A stretch of 64,000 nt of DNA from Solicoccozyma terricola (lineage: Eukaryota; Basidiomycota; Tremellomycetes; Filobasidiales; Piskurozymaceae), in NCBI GenBank assembly GCA_001600875.1, contig BCLD01000011.1, forward strand, positions 459,497 to 523,496, read 5' to 3'. Shown here piece after piece: positions 25,757 through 38,234 of this stretch. How positions within the stretch are numbered: position 1 is the stretch's first letter; the number at the start of each line of letters is the position of its first letter. The notes beneath the pieces are model-generated. The model saw nothing but the letters and a program-made list of their open reading frames with translations. It searched no databases and was not told the origin of the DNA. The position numbers were made by a program, and so were the translations under genes.

Positions 25757-28503
25757 ATGAAGGTCGTAGCTCTGCTATCTGGGGGGAAAGATTCATGCTA
25801 CTCCATCCTTCATGCCGTAGCGAATGGCCATGATGTTGTCGCTATCGCGTCACTCACACCGCAGCCGGGAACTGGTCCGTCCTTGCAATCGACCTCTGGT
25901 TATGCGCAGTTATACTGACACAGCTCCTGATTGGTAGACGAACTCGACTCCTATGTATATCAGACAGTAGGCGTAGACTTAGTGCCACTGATATCTCTGG
26001 CGCTACGTAAACCACTCTATCAGCGAGTCATCACCGGCAAGCCTATAGCGACCGCTCTCACGTATGGGGCGCCAGAGCGCGGTGGTCGACAGAAGGGAAC
26101 AGAGGGAGACGAGACTGAAGATCTTTATGAGCTACTCAAGGACGTCATGGTGAGAGCTGCATCGACATGTCATATCTATTCCTTGAGGCCTTACTGCGCC
26201 GCAATAAACACAGACGGCTCATCCGGAAGTGGATGCGGTATGCAGCGGCGCCATCCTCTCAAACTACCAACGTACCCGCATAGAACATGTCACCCAGAGA
26301 TTATCCCTTGCGAGCTTGAGCTTCTTGTGGCAACGGCCGGAGGCCGTGCTTGTCGACGAGATGATCGCTGCGGGAATGGTACCGATCATTATCAAGGTTG
26401 CTGGATTGGGTCTGAAAGTATCAGACGTTGGCAAGACGCTTGCAGAGTTGCGGCCCAGATTAGGACAGCTGGTATGTGAGTATCGTTCAAATATCTTGTC
26501 GCTTTACCAAACCGCCTCCTTTTCCCACAGGAGACGAGATACGGCTGTCACGTTGCTGGAGAAGGCGGCGAGTACGAGACAACCACCATCGACTGTCCGT
26601 TATTCTACGATCGAATTCAATTGTAAGTCGATTTTGGATGCAGCCCATGCCCCGCACTAACGGATGATCATGGGCATACTCGTAGTGATGAGTCGACGGT
26701 GATCGTCACCGACCCATCTCCCGTGGCATACATGCGCGTGTCCAAGGCTTCGTTGCAGCCTAAAGAGAAATTTGTGCTTCCAACACCACAGGAACTCCGC
26801 CAGATCCTTCGAATTGACGAAGAAATGGTCGACGGCATGTCACTCTGGGATGCAAATTCGATGAACCTTTTGGAAAAATTCCAACATACACCGGCAGGTG
26901 ATGATATGATCGGATTCATTAAACCAGCCAGGACGACGAGCTTATCTACCCATGAAAATGTCGGGTCAAAGCCAAGCACCACGAGCCAGTTCGCTCGGCG
27001 TGGTCCTTGGTTCGCCGTCTCGGTGAAGCCTGAGAACACCTCTGGATGTTCTCTGGAGGAGGAAGTTGCCCTGGTCTTCGATACATTGCTAGGCGAGTCG
27101 TCTTCTTGGAACCACTTTAAGATGTTCTCTTACCTTACCCATCCTTGATCTTCTCTCAGAGATATTGCGAAGCAACGGGCTAACCCTCATTCAAATTCAA
27201 CATCAAAACTTCTTCCTTGCCGACATGTCAGATTTTCAAAAGGCAAACGCTGTCTACTCATCATACTTCGGAACATCGCCCCCATCCAGGGCTTGCGTTG
27301 CGGTATCGCTTCCGGACGGAAAGCGAGTGGCACTGGAAGCTGTTGGGTATGATGACTCTCAGTTATCGTCAACAGACGGCTGCCGCCGGACAGCCTTGCA
27401 TGTCCAGAGTTTGAGCTATTGGGCGCCAGCCAACATTGGCCCTTACTCTCAGGCTGTAACGGTAAGAGCTGGTCATAATTTCACTCGACTCGTACGAGGA
27501 CTAATGTTGAGGCATATTCTCTAAACTAGGTAGGACAACGACTGTCTATCGCCGGTCAGATCAGCCTGATACCGTCTACACTTCAATTGCCAGTCCCCCA
27601 ATCCTTCCAGACTGAGGCAGTTCTCTCCTTGCAACATGTACGCCGCATCGTTGAACTGGTGACATCTCCAGATACGACCGGAGGAGGTTGGACAGGATGG
27701 TACGAAGGGGTCATTGGTTGGCTTGCTCGTCCGAGCGACCTGACGACGGCAACACAGATTTGGAAGGCACACGCACACCAGGTCCGTCTCCTGAAACCGT
27801 TCGTCCAATTGAAGTTGACAGATGTTATTCCTGTAGGCTGCATGCGAAGATGTTCCCGTCCTGTTTGTGGGCGCAACAGAATTGCCGAGAGGAGCTCTCG
27901 TCGAGTGGCAATGTAATATGCACACTGGACGAGTTGTTGAGGCAGATGAGCGTGGAGAAAACGGCGAAACTGCGAGTCGTTCCGCATCAATAAGTGAGTT
28001 GGGTCAAAGAGTAACTTCCCGAAGCAGGTCTGTACAGGGTGACTCAGCTTTTTCTTTTCTTTTTACTTTCAGGATCCACAATTGAAGGCATATATGAGGA
28101 AGTGGTCTCTGAAGGAGGCCATGCTTCGTGGTTGGTCAGCGGTTATACTGGTGAGCGACCAGGTCGGGATCACCATGTGGATGTCCTCCTGATGACATTC
28201 TGTCACAGATCCAAGCCAGTTCATCATCGACGAGGAACTCAGAATGGGTTTAAAACGCCGACTCTCCCTCGCCTTCTCAGTGAGAATTTTTGTTCGTTCA
28301 GACCTAGCCATATCGACAGGTTAGTTGGCAGTTTTGTCCTGAAGGCTGTTCTATAGGTCCTGATCAACATTTATCCAGTGGATGACGTTCTACAGCATAT
28401 AGGTGTTTCCACCTCAAGTCTGTGCATTACCGTTGTTCCCACCAGCTTCATCTCAGATAGGGACGGACGTTCACTCTGCATTGCATTCGTCGTTATGGGT
28501 TAA
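25757..28503 (+). CDS. DPH6: Diphthine-ammonia ligase with two C-terminal RidA-like domains
   Basis: Catalyses the last step of diphthamide synthesis on elongation factor 2, ATP-dependent amidation of diphthine. Eleven exons join in phase to 697 residues, close to yeast Dph6 (685): 25757-25874, 25938-26149, 26214-26471, 26531-26622, 26686-27092, 27160-27461, 27530-27781, 27837-27993, 28073-28150, 28209-28279, 28357-28503. The PP-loop SGGKDS is at residues 8-13; DELDSYVYQTVG, SGAILSNYQRTRIEHV, VAGLGLK and GEGGEYETTTIDCP are the family's conserved blocks. The second half has RidA/YjgF-like segments (APANIGPYSQAVTVGQRLSI; VPVLFVGATELPRGALVEWQ) as in other fungal Dph6 proteins. Intron 5 (27093-27159) must use a GC donor (GCGAGT) to keep the frame; two other introns use GTCCGT donors. 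Confidence 0.95.
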
Positions 28504-28613
28504 AAGCCAGAGCGGGCAGGCAGGCAAAAACACCTCAAGGACAGGTTAAGCAGGGTCAACAGGTCACCATCATGGCGCGTCATCATAGTTGTCGTCAGAT
28601 TCGTCACTGCTAA

Positions 28614-31600
28614 TCATACTTGGAAGGCATACTCGACTTCGTCAACCGGTGCATTCATACGCTCCTCCTCATCGGCGGTATCCCCTTGAATGGGCATCGG
28701 TCCCAGCTCTTCTTCGTCCTCGATCGTCTCTTCAAGCCAATCGGCGTTGGCGGGCATGACCGGACGTAAACGACCTGAGCCAGAACTAGATCTCCTTCGT
28801 TCTTGCGACTTGGGTAGCAAGCCGAGTGTGTGAGGCGACAAGTGCTAAATGTGCAGAACGAACGATCAGCGCTACTCTAATATATCTTATACTCAATTTA
28901 TCTGAGCCTCACCGCCCATGTGTTCTCGTTCTCAGTTACTTGACGGTGTTGCGGGAGGTCCAGTGCGAGATCGCGGTCCATGTCACCCTCTGAATCGGCA
29001 AATCTGGCTTCATCCCGCAGGTCTCCGATGCTGACAATGCTCTCAGAATCACTGAGGGAATCGTCCGAGGTGATTCCGCGGCTGCGCATGATTGCATCCA
29101 ATCTTGTCCACGCGGGGTCTTGCCTATCCGTCACCGGACCCCTGCCGCCGGTCATACCAGGGAGATTCTTGGGATCCCAAGGCTGACGGTCCTCGTAACC
29201 GATCAGATCACCGATGAGGTCTTCATATTCGTATATCCAACCCGTGACCAGTGCATCCAGATCCATGTTTTGATCTACACTCGGTTGTGATAGGGGGCCA
29301 AGTGTTGTTTTAGTAGGTGGAAAGACATCTGAACCGGTGCGGTGCAATGCGGGCATGCCAGTCGTGGCGGAAAAATCGTCCTGATGATACGACCCAACGC
29401 CACCCAAAGAGTTAGACCGTCGCTGCAGAGCATCAGGATGATAGTTGTCCATGTAGCGAGCGTAGTGTTGGTTGTGGTAGAACCGGACGAGAGTTCGCAA
29501 AGCCGCCTCCGCCGCCTAAGGATATCAAATCCAAGGTATGAGACATGATGGGCACTTTCCAAACATATTCAACGCTTACGTTCGAATCTTCCACGTCGTT
29601 TTCAATATCAGCCGCGGCAAGCCATTCATCACGCAGATCTGGTTGACAATTCAGATAAATGGCGGTAATGGTTTTCATGTTTGCTGCGTGATTGTGATCG
29701 AATTTCAGAACATGATCAGAAGGACGCTGCGAAAAAACAGGCGCTTACATTGACGCCATTTACGCCCGCAGAATGGGACTTGGCTCTTGATCACGTTGAG
29801 AATCTCAAGCTGCAGGAGAGGATGTGGCACTCGAAGCATGCGCTTTAGGACTTGCTGCTCGGAAGAATGAAGGATTAGAGCAGACATTACTTTCCGCTTG
29901 CGACTAGAGTAGAATGCTTACTGTGCTTTTGTATTGCACGAGCAGTGTGATGCGAGCTGGCCGCTGTTTCGTAAGGTTGTGTAGGATCTTTACGAAGGTG
30001 ATCGCACAGAAGAACCCTCGCCACGAGAAGTCGCCAAGCAGTTCGATCTCCTCGCCATCAGGTGCGAGTTTCGTTGATGCCGCCTTGGGACGGCCCGTCA
30101 GTTGGTCTTCTGGCCGTTGTGACGAGGCTCCCGGCGAAAAGTGCAGGAAGGAGTATCGGAAGAAGCTGACGATCATACAAATCAGTAAACAAACACGGAT
30201 CTCGTCCCAGGTCCGACGCGCTCACTTGTGATCTTCCCACTCATTCTTCGTTTGGATTGTGGACAGCAACTCCTGCAACCCAAACATTTTGAGGATGAGG
30301 AGCAAGCAATTAGAATCGATCAGCAGGGTAGAAAAGTATTGCATCTTGATGATGTCTACGTGTGGGATTTGTCAGTAGCTGATGTGGGGAGGTGTACGGT
30401 GAGCTCACGCGATGCCTTGAACCACTTCATCAGCAACAAAATGATGGCGGAGACGGCCTTGGATGTGATCTCCCGGTGTCTGGCGATATCAACATCTTCT
30501 AAGGACAACGGAGCGGTGTTCTGACCAGCTTCTGTTGGATGTCAAGTGAATCTGTTAATCATGTGTATGTGTTAAATATATGCGGTGCAGCGGACTGCTA
30601 CCTCACCTGGCGGTTCCAGTGTAGTCGGTGAGCCCGCAGCCGGGGGAGCTTGTGAGGCAGGATTTGACGTCACTGTAGCCAGAAGCAATTTCAAAAGTAC
30701 CACCACAACGCTCTGTGCGTGTGGAAGCATGGACCGCTGGGTATGAAGATCGATAGAGGTCACGGCTGGACCTCTCATGCGTTGTTCTCAGCACTCACGT
30801 ATATCAATTCCGTGCGATACAGACGCTTCAAACTCAAACGCTTCTCCTTCAGAAGGGTCTCCCTGGCATGATCGCCCCTTTCCCTGCATGAATTCTGCTC
30901 TTGTTCAAATCGCCAGTCTTCCATCTGGTATGCATCCCATGTAGGATCTTCCTCGAATTCGTCGTCGTCATCGTCATCCGCCGGGATGATCGAAAAGCCA
31001 ATCAGGCCCGCCTTGCCAAGGCCTCTCTCCTCTCGGATGTACTCCTCTCGAGTTTGCCATAGTTGATATAGACTGAGCGGTACGTGCATGTGCGTCCTGT
31101 GAAGCCGTTCGGCTTCATCGATAGCGTAAGGCACGAGCCTTGAAGGTCCAAAGCCACCTTGGTAACGCGAGAATGGAAAAACGAAAGGTCGAGTAGGGTC
31201 CGTCTGATATTGCTGCTTCTTTGCCTTCATGGGCGGGGTTGGAGGGGGAGAAGGCGCGGGGGTGCCTGGTTGTGGAAGGGAAGTCGGTGGAATTACCTTC
31301 TGCTGAGCGACTGGCTCAACAAAGGCACGTGGTAACCCCTCTTCCACGGATGAATGATAGTTCGCTCGAATTGGCATAGGCTGTACTGCCTCTGCTAGCT
31401 TCTTGAGAGGCACAGCTTCAGGATCGGGAAGGGCCGTGAATGTTGGATATTTGACTGAACTATCTTTACGAAAATGATCCAAGCCCATGGGGGATGCCTT
31501 AGTGAAATCTATGTTGAATAAGGTGTAAGTTCGACCCGTGCTGTTCCAATCAAAGACTGACTTACCTTCCTTGCAAGCAGGCAGGCCAGCCAATTCCCGC

Positions 31601-33145
31601 TGTAGTGACACCGCCTTCTTACATTCCTTGAGACCGCCTAGACAAGCCAACAAGGTTTTCCAGACGAGGAGGAGTAACTAAGGGAGTCGTGACGATTTGT
31701 TAACCAGCCCGAGTCTTAAATGCAAATTGAACTCGTATCTACCTTTTTGACTGGGTATCCCTTTGCAGTCTTCTCCCTCAAACCAGCCACAGTGGAGAGA
31801 AGATATACAGGGAGAGGCGGCTCTAGTGCGACTGAGTTTCCAATCATAAGACATCAGGATGAAGGATAGACTCCTTGGACGAGCAAGAACTCACTCAATT
31901 CGTCTGCAAACGCTTCGTCTCCTCGGAAGACCTCCACGGTGAAGTAAAGCAATCCGATGTATATGCCAATCTCAACATTGACCTTGTCCATCTGATGATT
32001 GCTCTCGGCAATAGATTCAGGGAGGCCCCCTTCGCTTGCCGCTGGGTTGACTGAGAACGAGGTTCGCATCTGAGGATCGGTGGCAGCGCTATTGCCAGAA
32101 TCTAATTAAACAGCATTCTTAATGTGAAGGAGTTACCATCTACTCACGCGAGAGCATCATGCCGGGAGCCAGCATTCCTCAACGCCAGCACGGTAGACGC
32201 AACTCCATCACAGCTGCGAAAAATCTTTGCGTTATCGATGATCCAATGCAGCTGATGTTCCGGACCATTGGTGTAGCGGTAATTGCCTGAGAGTGTCAGT
32301 ACATCAGAAAGATTAGCCGTGAGCAACAGTTTGTGGGTAAGGCAACCGTTACCTTGAATCAGGTAGAACAATCTTCTGGCGGCTTGCACTCGGACATCAA
32401 CAGCTCGATGCTCTAGCATTTCAAGTTGACGTTCCATGTACAGCTTCCTTTGCGACATGGAAGCTTCAGTCCAGTCTGTCGTTCCCAGCGAGCGTCGTCA
32501 AATACGTATTTTCAATTGCGACACTCCTCGTTGGCACCTACCTGCCTTGAAATCATCAGCAAACTCCTTCTCCGACTCCGCCAGCTGAGGCATCTCCACG
32601 TAAGGGAAGAACTCTTCAAGCTCGTGCATCATGTTGTCGGTATCATCATATCGGTAGTCGTACTGCACTTGCTGTGAGGGTCACAAACGGAGGTCAGCTC
32701 AGATCGATCACACACGCCATGTCAGTGTCTGACTGACCTTGGGCTTAAGAGCAGTGACCTGATTGATTCGCTGTTGTCCTAATGGCCCATCTGTGGCTTC
32801 CGTGAGAGCTAGTCCCGTATTGCTTGGAGGCAATTTGCCTGAGCCTCCTCGAGGACCTAGAGGAGGTCGTTGCACAGGTCCCCCATCGCGAGTTCCTCGA
32901 CCGAGACTCGGGGTATTTAAGTTCCATTGCAGGATGCCAGGTTGTGATCCTGACGAAGCCGCGACAGGGGAGGTCATGCCATCCTCTTCAATTCCCACCG
33001 CTGATGCCGCCGCCAAGGCCGCAGTATAAGTTGAGCCGTTCTGCAAGTCGGTATGGTCCGAGTCGTTTGGTGGAGGGTTACTGTCGCGTTGAGATGGTGC
33101 TGAAGGCCGCTGAATCATACGCGTGAGCGAAGTAAGGCCGTTCAT
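28614..33145 (-). CDS. FAR11: STRIPAK complex subunit, Far11/STRIP family
   Basis: STRIP1/2-Far11 proteins scaffold the striatin-PP2A (STRIPAK) complex that controls pheromone arrest, cell fusion and septation signalling. Coding exons fill the whole interval on the minus strand. The N-terminal N1221 domain is recognised from YDYRYDDTDNMMHELEEFFP, then DWTEASMSQRKLYMERQLEM and VRVQAARRLFYLIQG. Later exons give HQLHWIIDNAKIFRSCDGV, a segment with GFSIIPADDDDDDEFEEDP, and the DUF3402-type C terminus (VRFYHNQHYARYMDNYHPDA). The protein ends in an acidic stretch (WLEETIEDEEELGPMP) before the stop at 28614. I spliced the first exons fully; the middle boundaries are less certain. The start MNGLTSLTRMIQRPS at 33145 is the first ATG of the frame. 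It is convergent with DPH6, 110 bp away. Confidence 0.87.
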
Positions 33146-34662
33146 ACTGTACGTGGGTGAGTCTAAAGGCTACCTAGTTGCTTCTGCCCATCGTTAACGT
33201 CATGTACAACTTTGGTAGTCGAGCCGGGGTTCTCAGCTCAAGCAAGCCAGAGCGGTGAACACACCGCGGTGCATGAGTCGCTTGGGTGGCGACTCACTGC
33301 GCGTGGCATGGGGCGTAATTGGACCTCAGGGCATAGCGCTATGCACACTGGCTTGGCCGTCTGATTCGTATTCCCGACGGTGGGGCGTCATCTTGGTCCT
33401 TGCACGGTGGCATCCGTAGGGAATGTCGAACTTCTCTGTTTCAAGCTGAATTTTGATCATAGGAACAAGAATGTGAGAACACCAGAAAGAAGAGGGACAC
33501 ATCCCAATGGGGCGACAATTCCTACCTTGTTCTCCATCGCCTACTGATGTTCAAAAGATTCATATAGCCACCTAAATGGCAAATTCGACGACAGGCTTGA
33601 TGGTAGCTTGGCGCCCTTTCTTACCCCAGCTTCTCGTCTCTGGTTTCTCATCCTGGCTTCTCATACTGCCCTCTCAACGTCGGGCCTATCTAAATGCTCT
33701 CTCCTGTTGAGTTCAGTGGCTATCAGTCATAATACCTGAGGAAACCGTGTGGCCGTCGGTCGGCTCGCCTTCCGACGAATGGCATACTATTCACAAAATT
33801 GATATCACGCTTCCATTATAACAGCTGCTCTGATTCAGGGAGCACCTAGGCATGCATGCCGCTGCATGTGTAAGATGCCGGACAGATCAAGAAACTCGCG
33901 CCGAGCAAATGGAAATGATATCAACACGACCAAAATACCAAACCGTTGGGTCCGCTTCCCGCCCACGTCCATTTCAGCAGATGGCACGGCACATCTGTCA
34001 CCAGCCACAATTGGTCTAGGTCGTTCTTGAGTCCATTTCGAACTAATATTCTCATCAATCTGGTCTTGTTACGCGATAGCGTTGCAGCAATCGACCACCC
34101 TCTTCAGTGGATCGGTGGACATAAGTGTGAAACCTAATGACTGACCGAGCCACGATTCTTGTATTCAAACAACATGCCTTGCCGGTTGATGAGGTTCCCG
34201 AAGTCCTGCCTCCTGTCACCCATCCTGTACCTATTAGATACATGTTCACAACATATTTGACTAAACGTCATATCACACCCAAAAAAAAAAACGAACCGGA
34301 GCGACGCCGCACCACACTTCAGTATCACCCACGGAGAGGAGATGTTAGAAGAATACCCAGGTCAATCACACAACATGACACAGACTAAGAATAATCAGTC
34401 TAGCGACTAAGTTACAATCCGAACAACCAATAAACCAAACAACTGAAAGTGAGAACAAGCATATGAGACTTCTTCAGAGCCCTGTACTCGAATTTTCTAT
34501 TTTTCCTCCACGAAACCATCAAATTGGTTACAAGTTTCACAAGCCATGCCCCACTGAGCTCACATGTAGCCTCGACCTTTAAACTGATGAGTTAATCGTT
34601 GGAGCAACTCGGTAGAGGTTACCACAAAGGTTAGGCCGTCAATCATCTATTAGACCTGTTGA

Positions 34663-34878
34663 CTACTGGACCACTGTTTGTTCGGTTGTACACATGCCCT
34701 TGCCCTGGAATATTACCTCTTTCTTGTCAAGGAACGATCTTATCAAAAGGGTAGACCTATAGTATTCGCAGTTGTAAAGAACAGCAACAATCCACTCGTC
34801 AATGGAATGCGTTTTATTTGCGATGATTACCGGTACCATTTTGCTGAGTGATCCAGCAGGTCTCCCGGAAACCACCAA
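34663..34878 (-). mobile_element. Possible remnant of a Ty1/copia-type retrotransposon polyprotein
   Basis: A 71-codon minus-strand frame ends with a stretch (VLYNCEYYRSTLLI, then VIFQGKGMCTTEQ) that resembles the copia protease-to-GAG-pre-integrase segment, whose usual pattern is VLYVP...NLLS...L...G..V.F....C. Just downstream on the same strand (about 34525) another frame reads GMACETCNQF, which could be the CxxC that follows in that region. There are stops between the pieces, so this would be a dead, old copy. The resemblance is by eye only and weak. Confidence 0.22.
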
Positions 34879-37382
34879 TTCCCTCTAAGAGAATATTAAA
34901 CCTTTTTCCACAATCTTGGCAGAGGAGAAACCTGAGAAGGCTTGACACTCGTGGGCTGTAGCGGAAGAAGAGAGATCATCATCGGGGATCAAAGGCCAGA
35001 TTGCAGATCGCCTGCAAATTCAGGTGAAATACATGCGTCAAGGTTGTTGAAGTTTATGGTGCATACAATTCTTGGTATTTAAAAGGCAAAGAATCAAAGA
35101 CACCTTCTGCATCTGAGAAATGGGTATTCTTCTGCCTGCAGTCCTTAGCACCTGATGATCCCTCTTTGGTCGCTAATGTCCTCACAAATTCTCGACACCT
35201 TAGAATTCTCACTTCATCATATTAACCTGGTTGATATCTTATGACAAGTAATGTATAGAAGACATCTATCTCCGTCCACTCAAATTGTCCACCAAACCAC
35301 CAAAAACATGCCTTGCAAGTTCCTCGACGACTTCGTGGCCTGACACGATCATGATAGTCCATGGCTGCGTTATGCTTGATCGAGGACGTTGAAATGACGG
35401 TTCGTATTCGTTCAGCAAAGGGAGTTGGTCCGGAGTTTCGCAAGACCTCATCTCAACCTCTACTTGCCAATGTCTCCTGGTGACTCCTTAACAGTTAGTA
35501 GCAAACAACGGCGGAATGGCAGCCGTTCCCAAGATCACTGTGGTTGGCCGCCGTGTCTAAAAGCTGAAATTGCATGAATCATTATTTTGCACGCTCTTAA
35601 TTCCAACATTCTCCCTTTTGTGTTAAGATGGGGGAAGATCAATCGCTTTATCCAGGGCGTAACATGTCGTGTTTCCACTTTCCCGTCACAATCCTCGTCC
35701 AGCCCGAAAGAATCCGCAAAATTTCATTGACTTTGCTTATTGGATCACGAAATATATGAGTGACTAGAGTTGTTTGCGTGTCGCGAAAGTGTTACGAACC
35801 TGAGCTTCACAGCATAGCACCAGAACAATATGGACAGCCCAGCTGCCATTGTCCCAATACGACCCAAATTCAACTAGGCCTCTATTTCTAAAACCATGAA
35901 TCTCCTCCACCGCCTTGGCCCGTATTGTGCTCTATTACTAATATGTTTGGAGCTGTACCTTCAACACCAAAAGATTAATTGGCCCCCCACCTCTAAGGAG
36001 TTCTACCATGTCTTCATTCTTTTCGAGAGTCATGTCTCTTGCAACCAAGCTTTGGCAGCAGTTTTCAGGTTCTTGGGTGTATTAGCACAAAAGATGGTCA
36101 GTCAATAAATATGGAATGGGACTTACTAGCTGTCTTGCCAGCTGTTCTAGCAAGGGATCACTTGACCAGAGCGACGAGCTAGTGTGGACTCGAGGACACC
36201 TAGTGGTGACTGAGTGTTGAGAGAGATGCGAACTACGATATCTTTTGGTGAAGAGAAAAAGAGAGTACATAAAAGGGGCAGTGGCAAAAGAAGAGGAGCA
36301 CTCTTGAAAAGAAGTCAGACATGACATAACAGAACCTTCAGCTCATTCAGAGGTGGAGCCCTCTTGGTCTTTGGATGGTGAAGGTAGAGCCTCACCCATA
36401 GTAATAATACAACCATGATAAGACAAGGGAGGTGCAGGGTCAGTGTTGTAAAAAAGTGGAGGTCAAGTCATAGTAGGGTTGTATTAAGGAAATGGGGCAG
36501 GGGTGTCCATATCGTTCTCGTGTTTTGTTATAGAACTGCAGAGCATGTTTGTAAGAGGCCTATGGGGTTGTACTGACATTACCCTTGTACGGGTCACACT
36601 TTCTTACCAGCCCCCTGTCCCATAGGATTCTTGAAGCTCTCTGTATCCATACTGCGAAGCACATAAGGTCTACGAATGTTGCCTTTCGGCTTAAAGACTT
36701 TTGAGTGTTGCTTGCTGGGTGGTGTTATGACATTCTCCTGGATTTTGATCTGCTTCGAAAAAAAAGAAAAGAAAGGGAAAAGAATGATAAAAAGAAGAAA
36801 GAGGAGTTGCAGAAGGCGTTAGTACGCCATTTCCGATTTCCTTCAGGATGGGAGATATAGATCTATACACGCCTATTGAACCGTGCTGGATGGTTGTTTG
36901 TTGGTTTGTCTGGCAACGGCACACACAGTGCTTGAAGGCTTACGTTACGTGTACGGCTGTGGCGCCTGCTTCGGTATCCCAAATCCAAAGGAATATACGT
37001 TTGGAACGGGCAGTTTCTAGCTGTGCTTAGCATCATCTTTCACTTGTTGGTTAAGCTAACCAAAATGTGTGTGCAAAACGTGCGGTGTCCCGAAACCTGT
37101 CCACAGAAGACATGTCGGTAGTCTTCGCCTTATCAAAGAGGGGCACATCATGTGAGCTGGCTGAGTGAGAGAGATATCTTACAGGACATTGACTACATCA
37201 CGCATCAGTCGGCGAGGTTGCAAGGCCGCGCCTTCCCCTCGCATTCTTTGGCATCATCAAACAAACCTATTCCACCAGCGGGTTTAATCAGTGCTCCCCG
37301 GAGATGTTTCCCACACGCATTACAGATTGTGCAGAGTTGATGGAGGAGCGGAATTTGTTCGCCACATAAAAAACAAATTCTG

Positions 37383-37410
37383 CAAGCACGACAAAGCAAG
37401 CACGACAAAG
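37383..37410. repeat. 14-bp direct repeat, two copies
   Basis: CAAGCACGACAAAG twice in tandem, followed by a partial third copy CAAGCGCGAC. It sits in the gene-poor region, within a Cys-rich minus-strand frame that I do not call a gene. Confidence 0.85.
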
Positions 37411-38159
37411 CAAGCGCGACGACCGTCTTTAGCATATATACAGATCTGTCAATGGTTTTTATGTTTCAAGAGTTGCTACGGAGCACTGGCTGATGTTTGA
37501 GTGATATGGGCTTCTTGATGAGGAGCTGGTGCGAATATATTACTGCACAGCTGCGGACAACCGTGAACCTTGCAGGGTTGTTTGCACTATACAGTTTCAA
37601 TATTGACTATAAACCGCAGCATTTTATGCCACGGCTATTAAGACTGAGCCTGTGCGTGTCAATACTTACCTGATTTTACCAAGCTGACCTTAGGTACTAG
37701 AGCAAGGACAGAGCAGTCGGCTAGAGATGAATGATATTTGGAATCGCCTTCCTGGAGTGTACCGACGTCGTTCCAACCACATTGCACTCGTCGTTAAGCC
37801 CAATGCCATGAGCACCGCCGCACTCGGTAGAGAGAATTCCTCGTTAGTCTATGTATCCTCCGATGTTTGAGTTGATTGGCACCCTACTGGTGTTCCACAA
37901 AGCATGTGCAGATGGTGATATGGCTACTCGCAGAACTAACCGAAAACTAAGTTGTACATACGGAGCGCTACCCAATGTATATTTGACGACTTCTCACGCC
38001 CCGAGCCTTGGAACAGGATATGACTAGGTGCATTTGACAGCAAATCATTCCCGTGGCTCACATCCTGTTCGCCGATGTTGGCGAGGCCATCTAGCTCCTG
38101 CGCCGATGTCATTCATCCACACAGAATCACACAGAATAAAACAATACTAGGCAGCTCGG

Positions 38160-38165
38160 CACGTG
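38160..38165. promoter_or_regulatory. CACGTG 70 bp upstream of HYPK
   Basis: GGCACGTGACC. This is the closest spacing to a start codon of all CACGTG sites seen here and marks where the gene-poor block gives way to a compact promoter. Confidence 0.45.
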
Positions 38166-38234
38166 ACCCGTCCCAAATACGCCGACCAACTCGCTGAACC
38201 CAAGGCTCTGCATTCAATCAAATTCATCATCACA

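Larger units (their letters stand above)
33146..38234. other. Five-kilobase region without a convincing gene
   Basis: Between the FAR11 start and the HYPK start every frame is broken by stops; the longest open stretches are under 105 codons and none splices into a recognisable protein. Base composition looks more AT-rich than the flanking genes. The edges must include the FAR11 and HYPK promoters. The inside may be a decayed transposon: one minus-strand stretch at 34663-34878 resembles a Ty1/copia polyprotein piece. An A/G-rich stretch sits at 36758-36810. I found no tRNA B-box, no long terminal repeats and no CRISPR-like array. A non-coding RNA cannot be excluded. Confidence 0.6.

Noticed and set aside
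36082..36327. 81-codon minus-strand Ser-rich frame and 35896-36108 hydrophobic frame
   Set aside because: Both are short, have no similarity I recognise, and lie in the AT-richer desert where such frames are expected by chance.
34343..36560. Candidate LTR boundaries (TGTTA... near 34343, TGTTATAG near 36526)
   Set aside because: I could not find matching copies or target-site duplications, so no LTR is annotated.
33146..38234. tRNA, rRNA or CRISPR array in the gene-poor region
   Set aside because: No GGTTCGAATCC-like B box on either strand, no rRNA-like conserved strings, and no regularly spaced repeats were found by eye.
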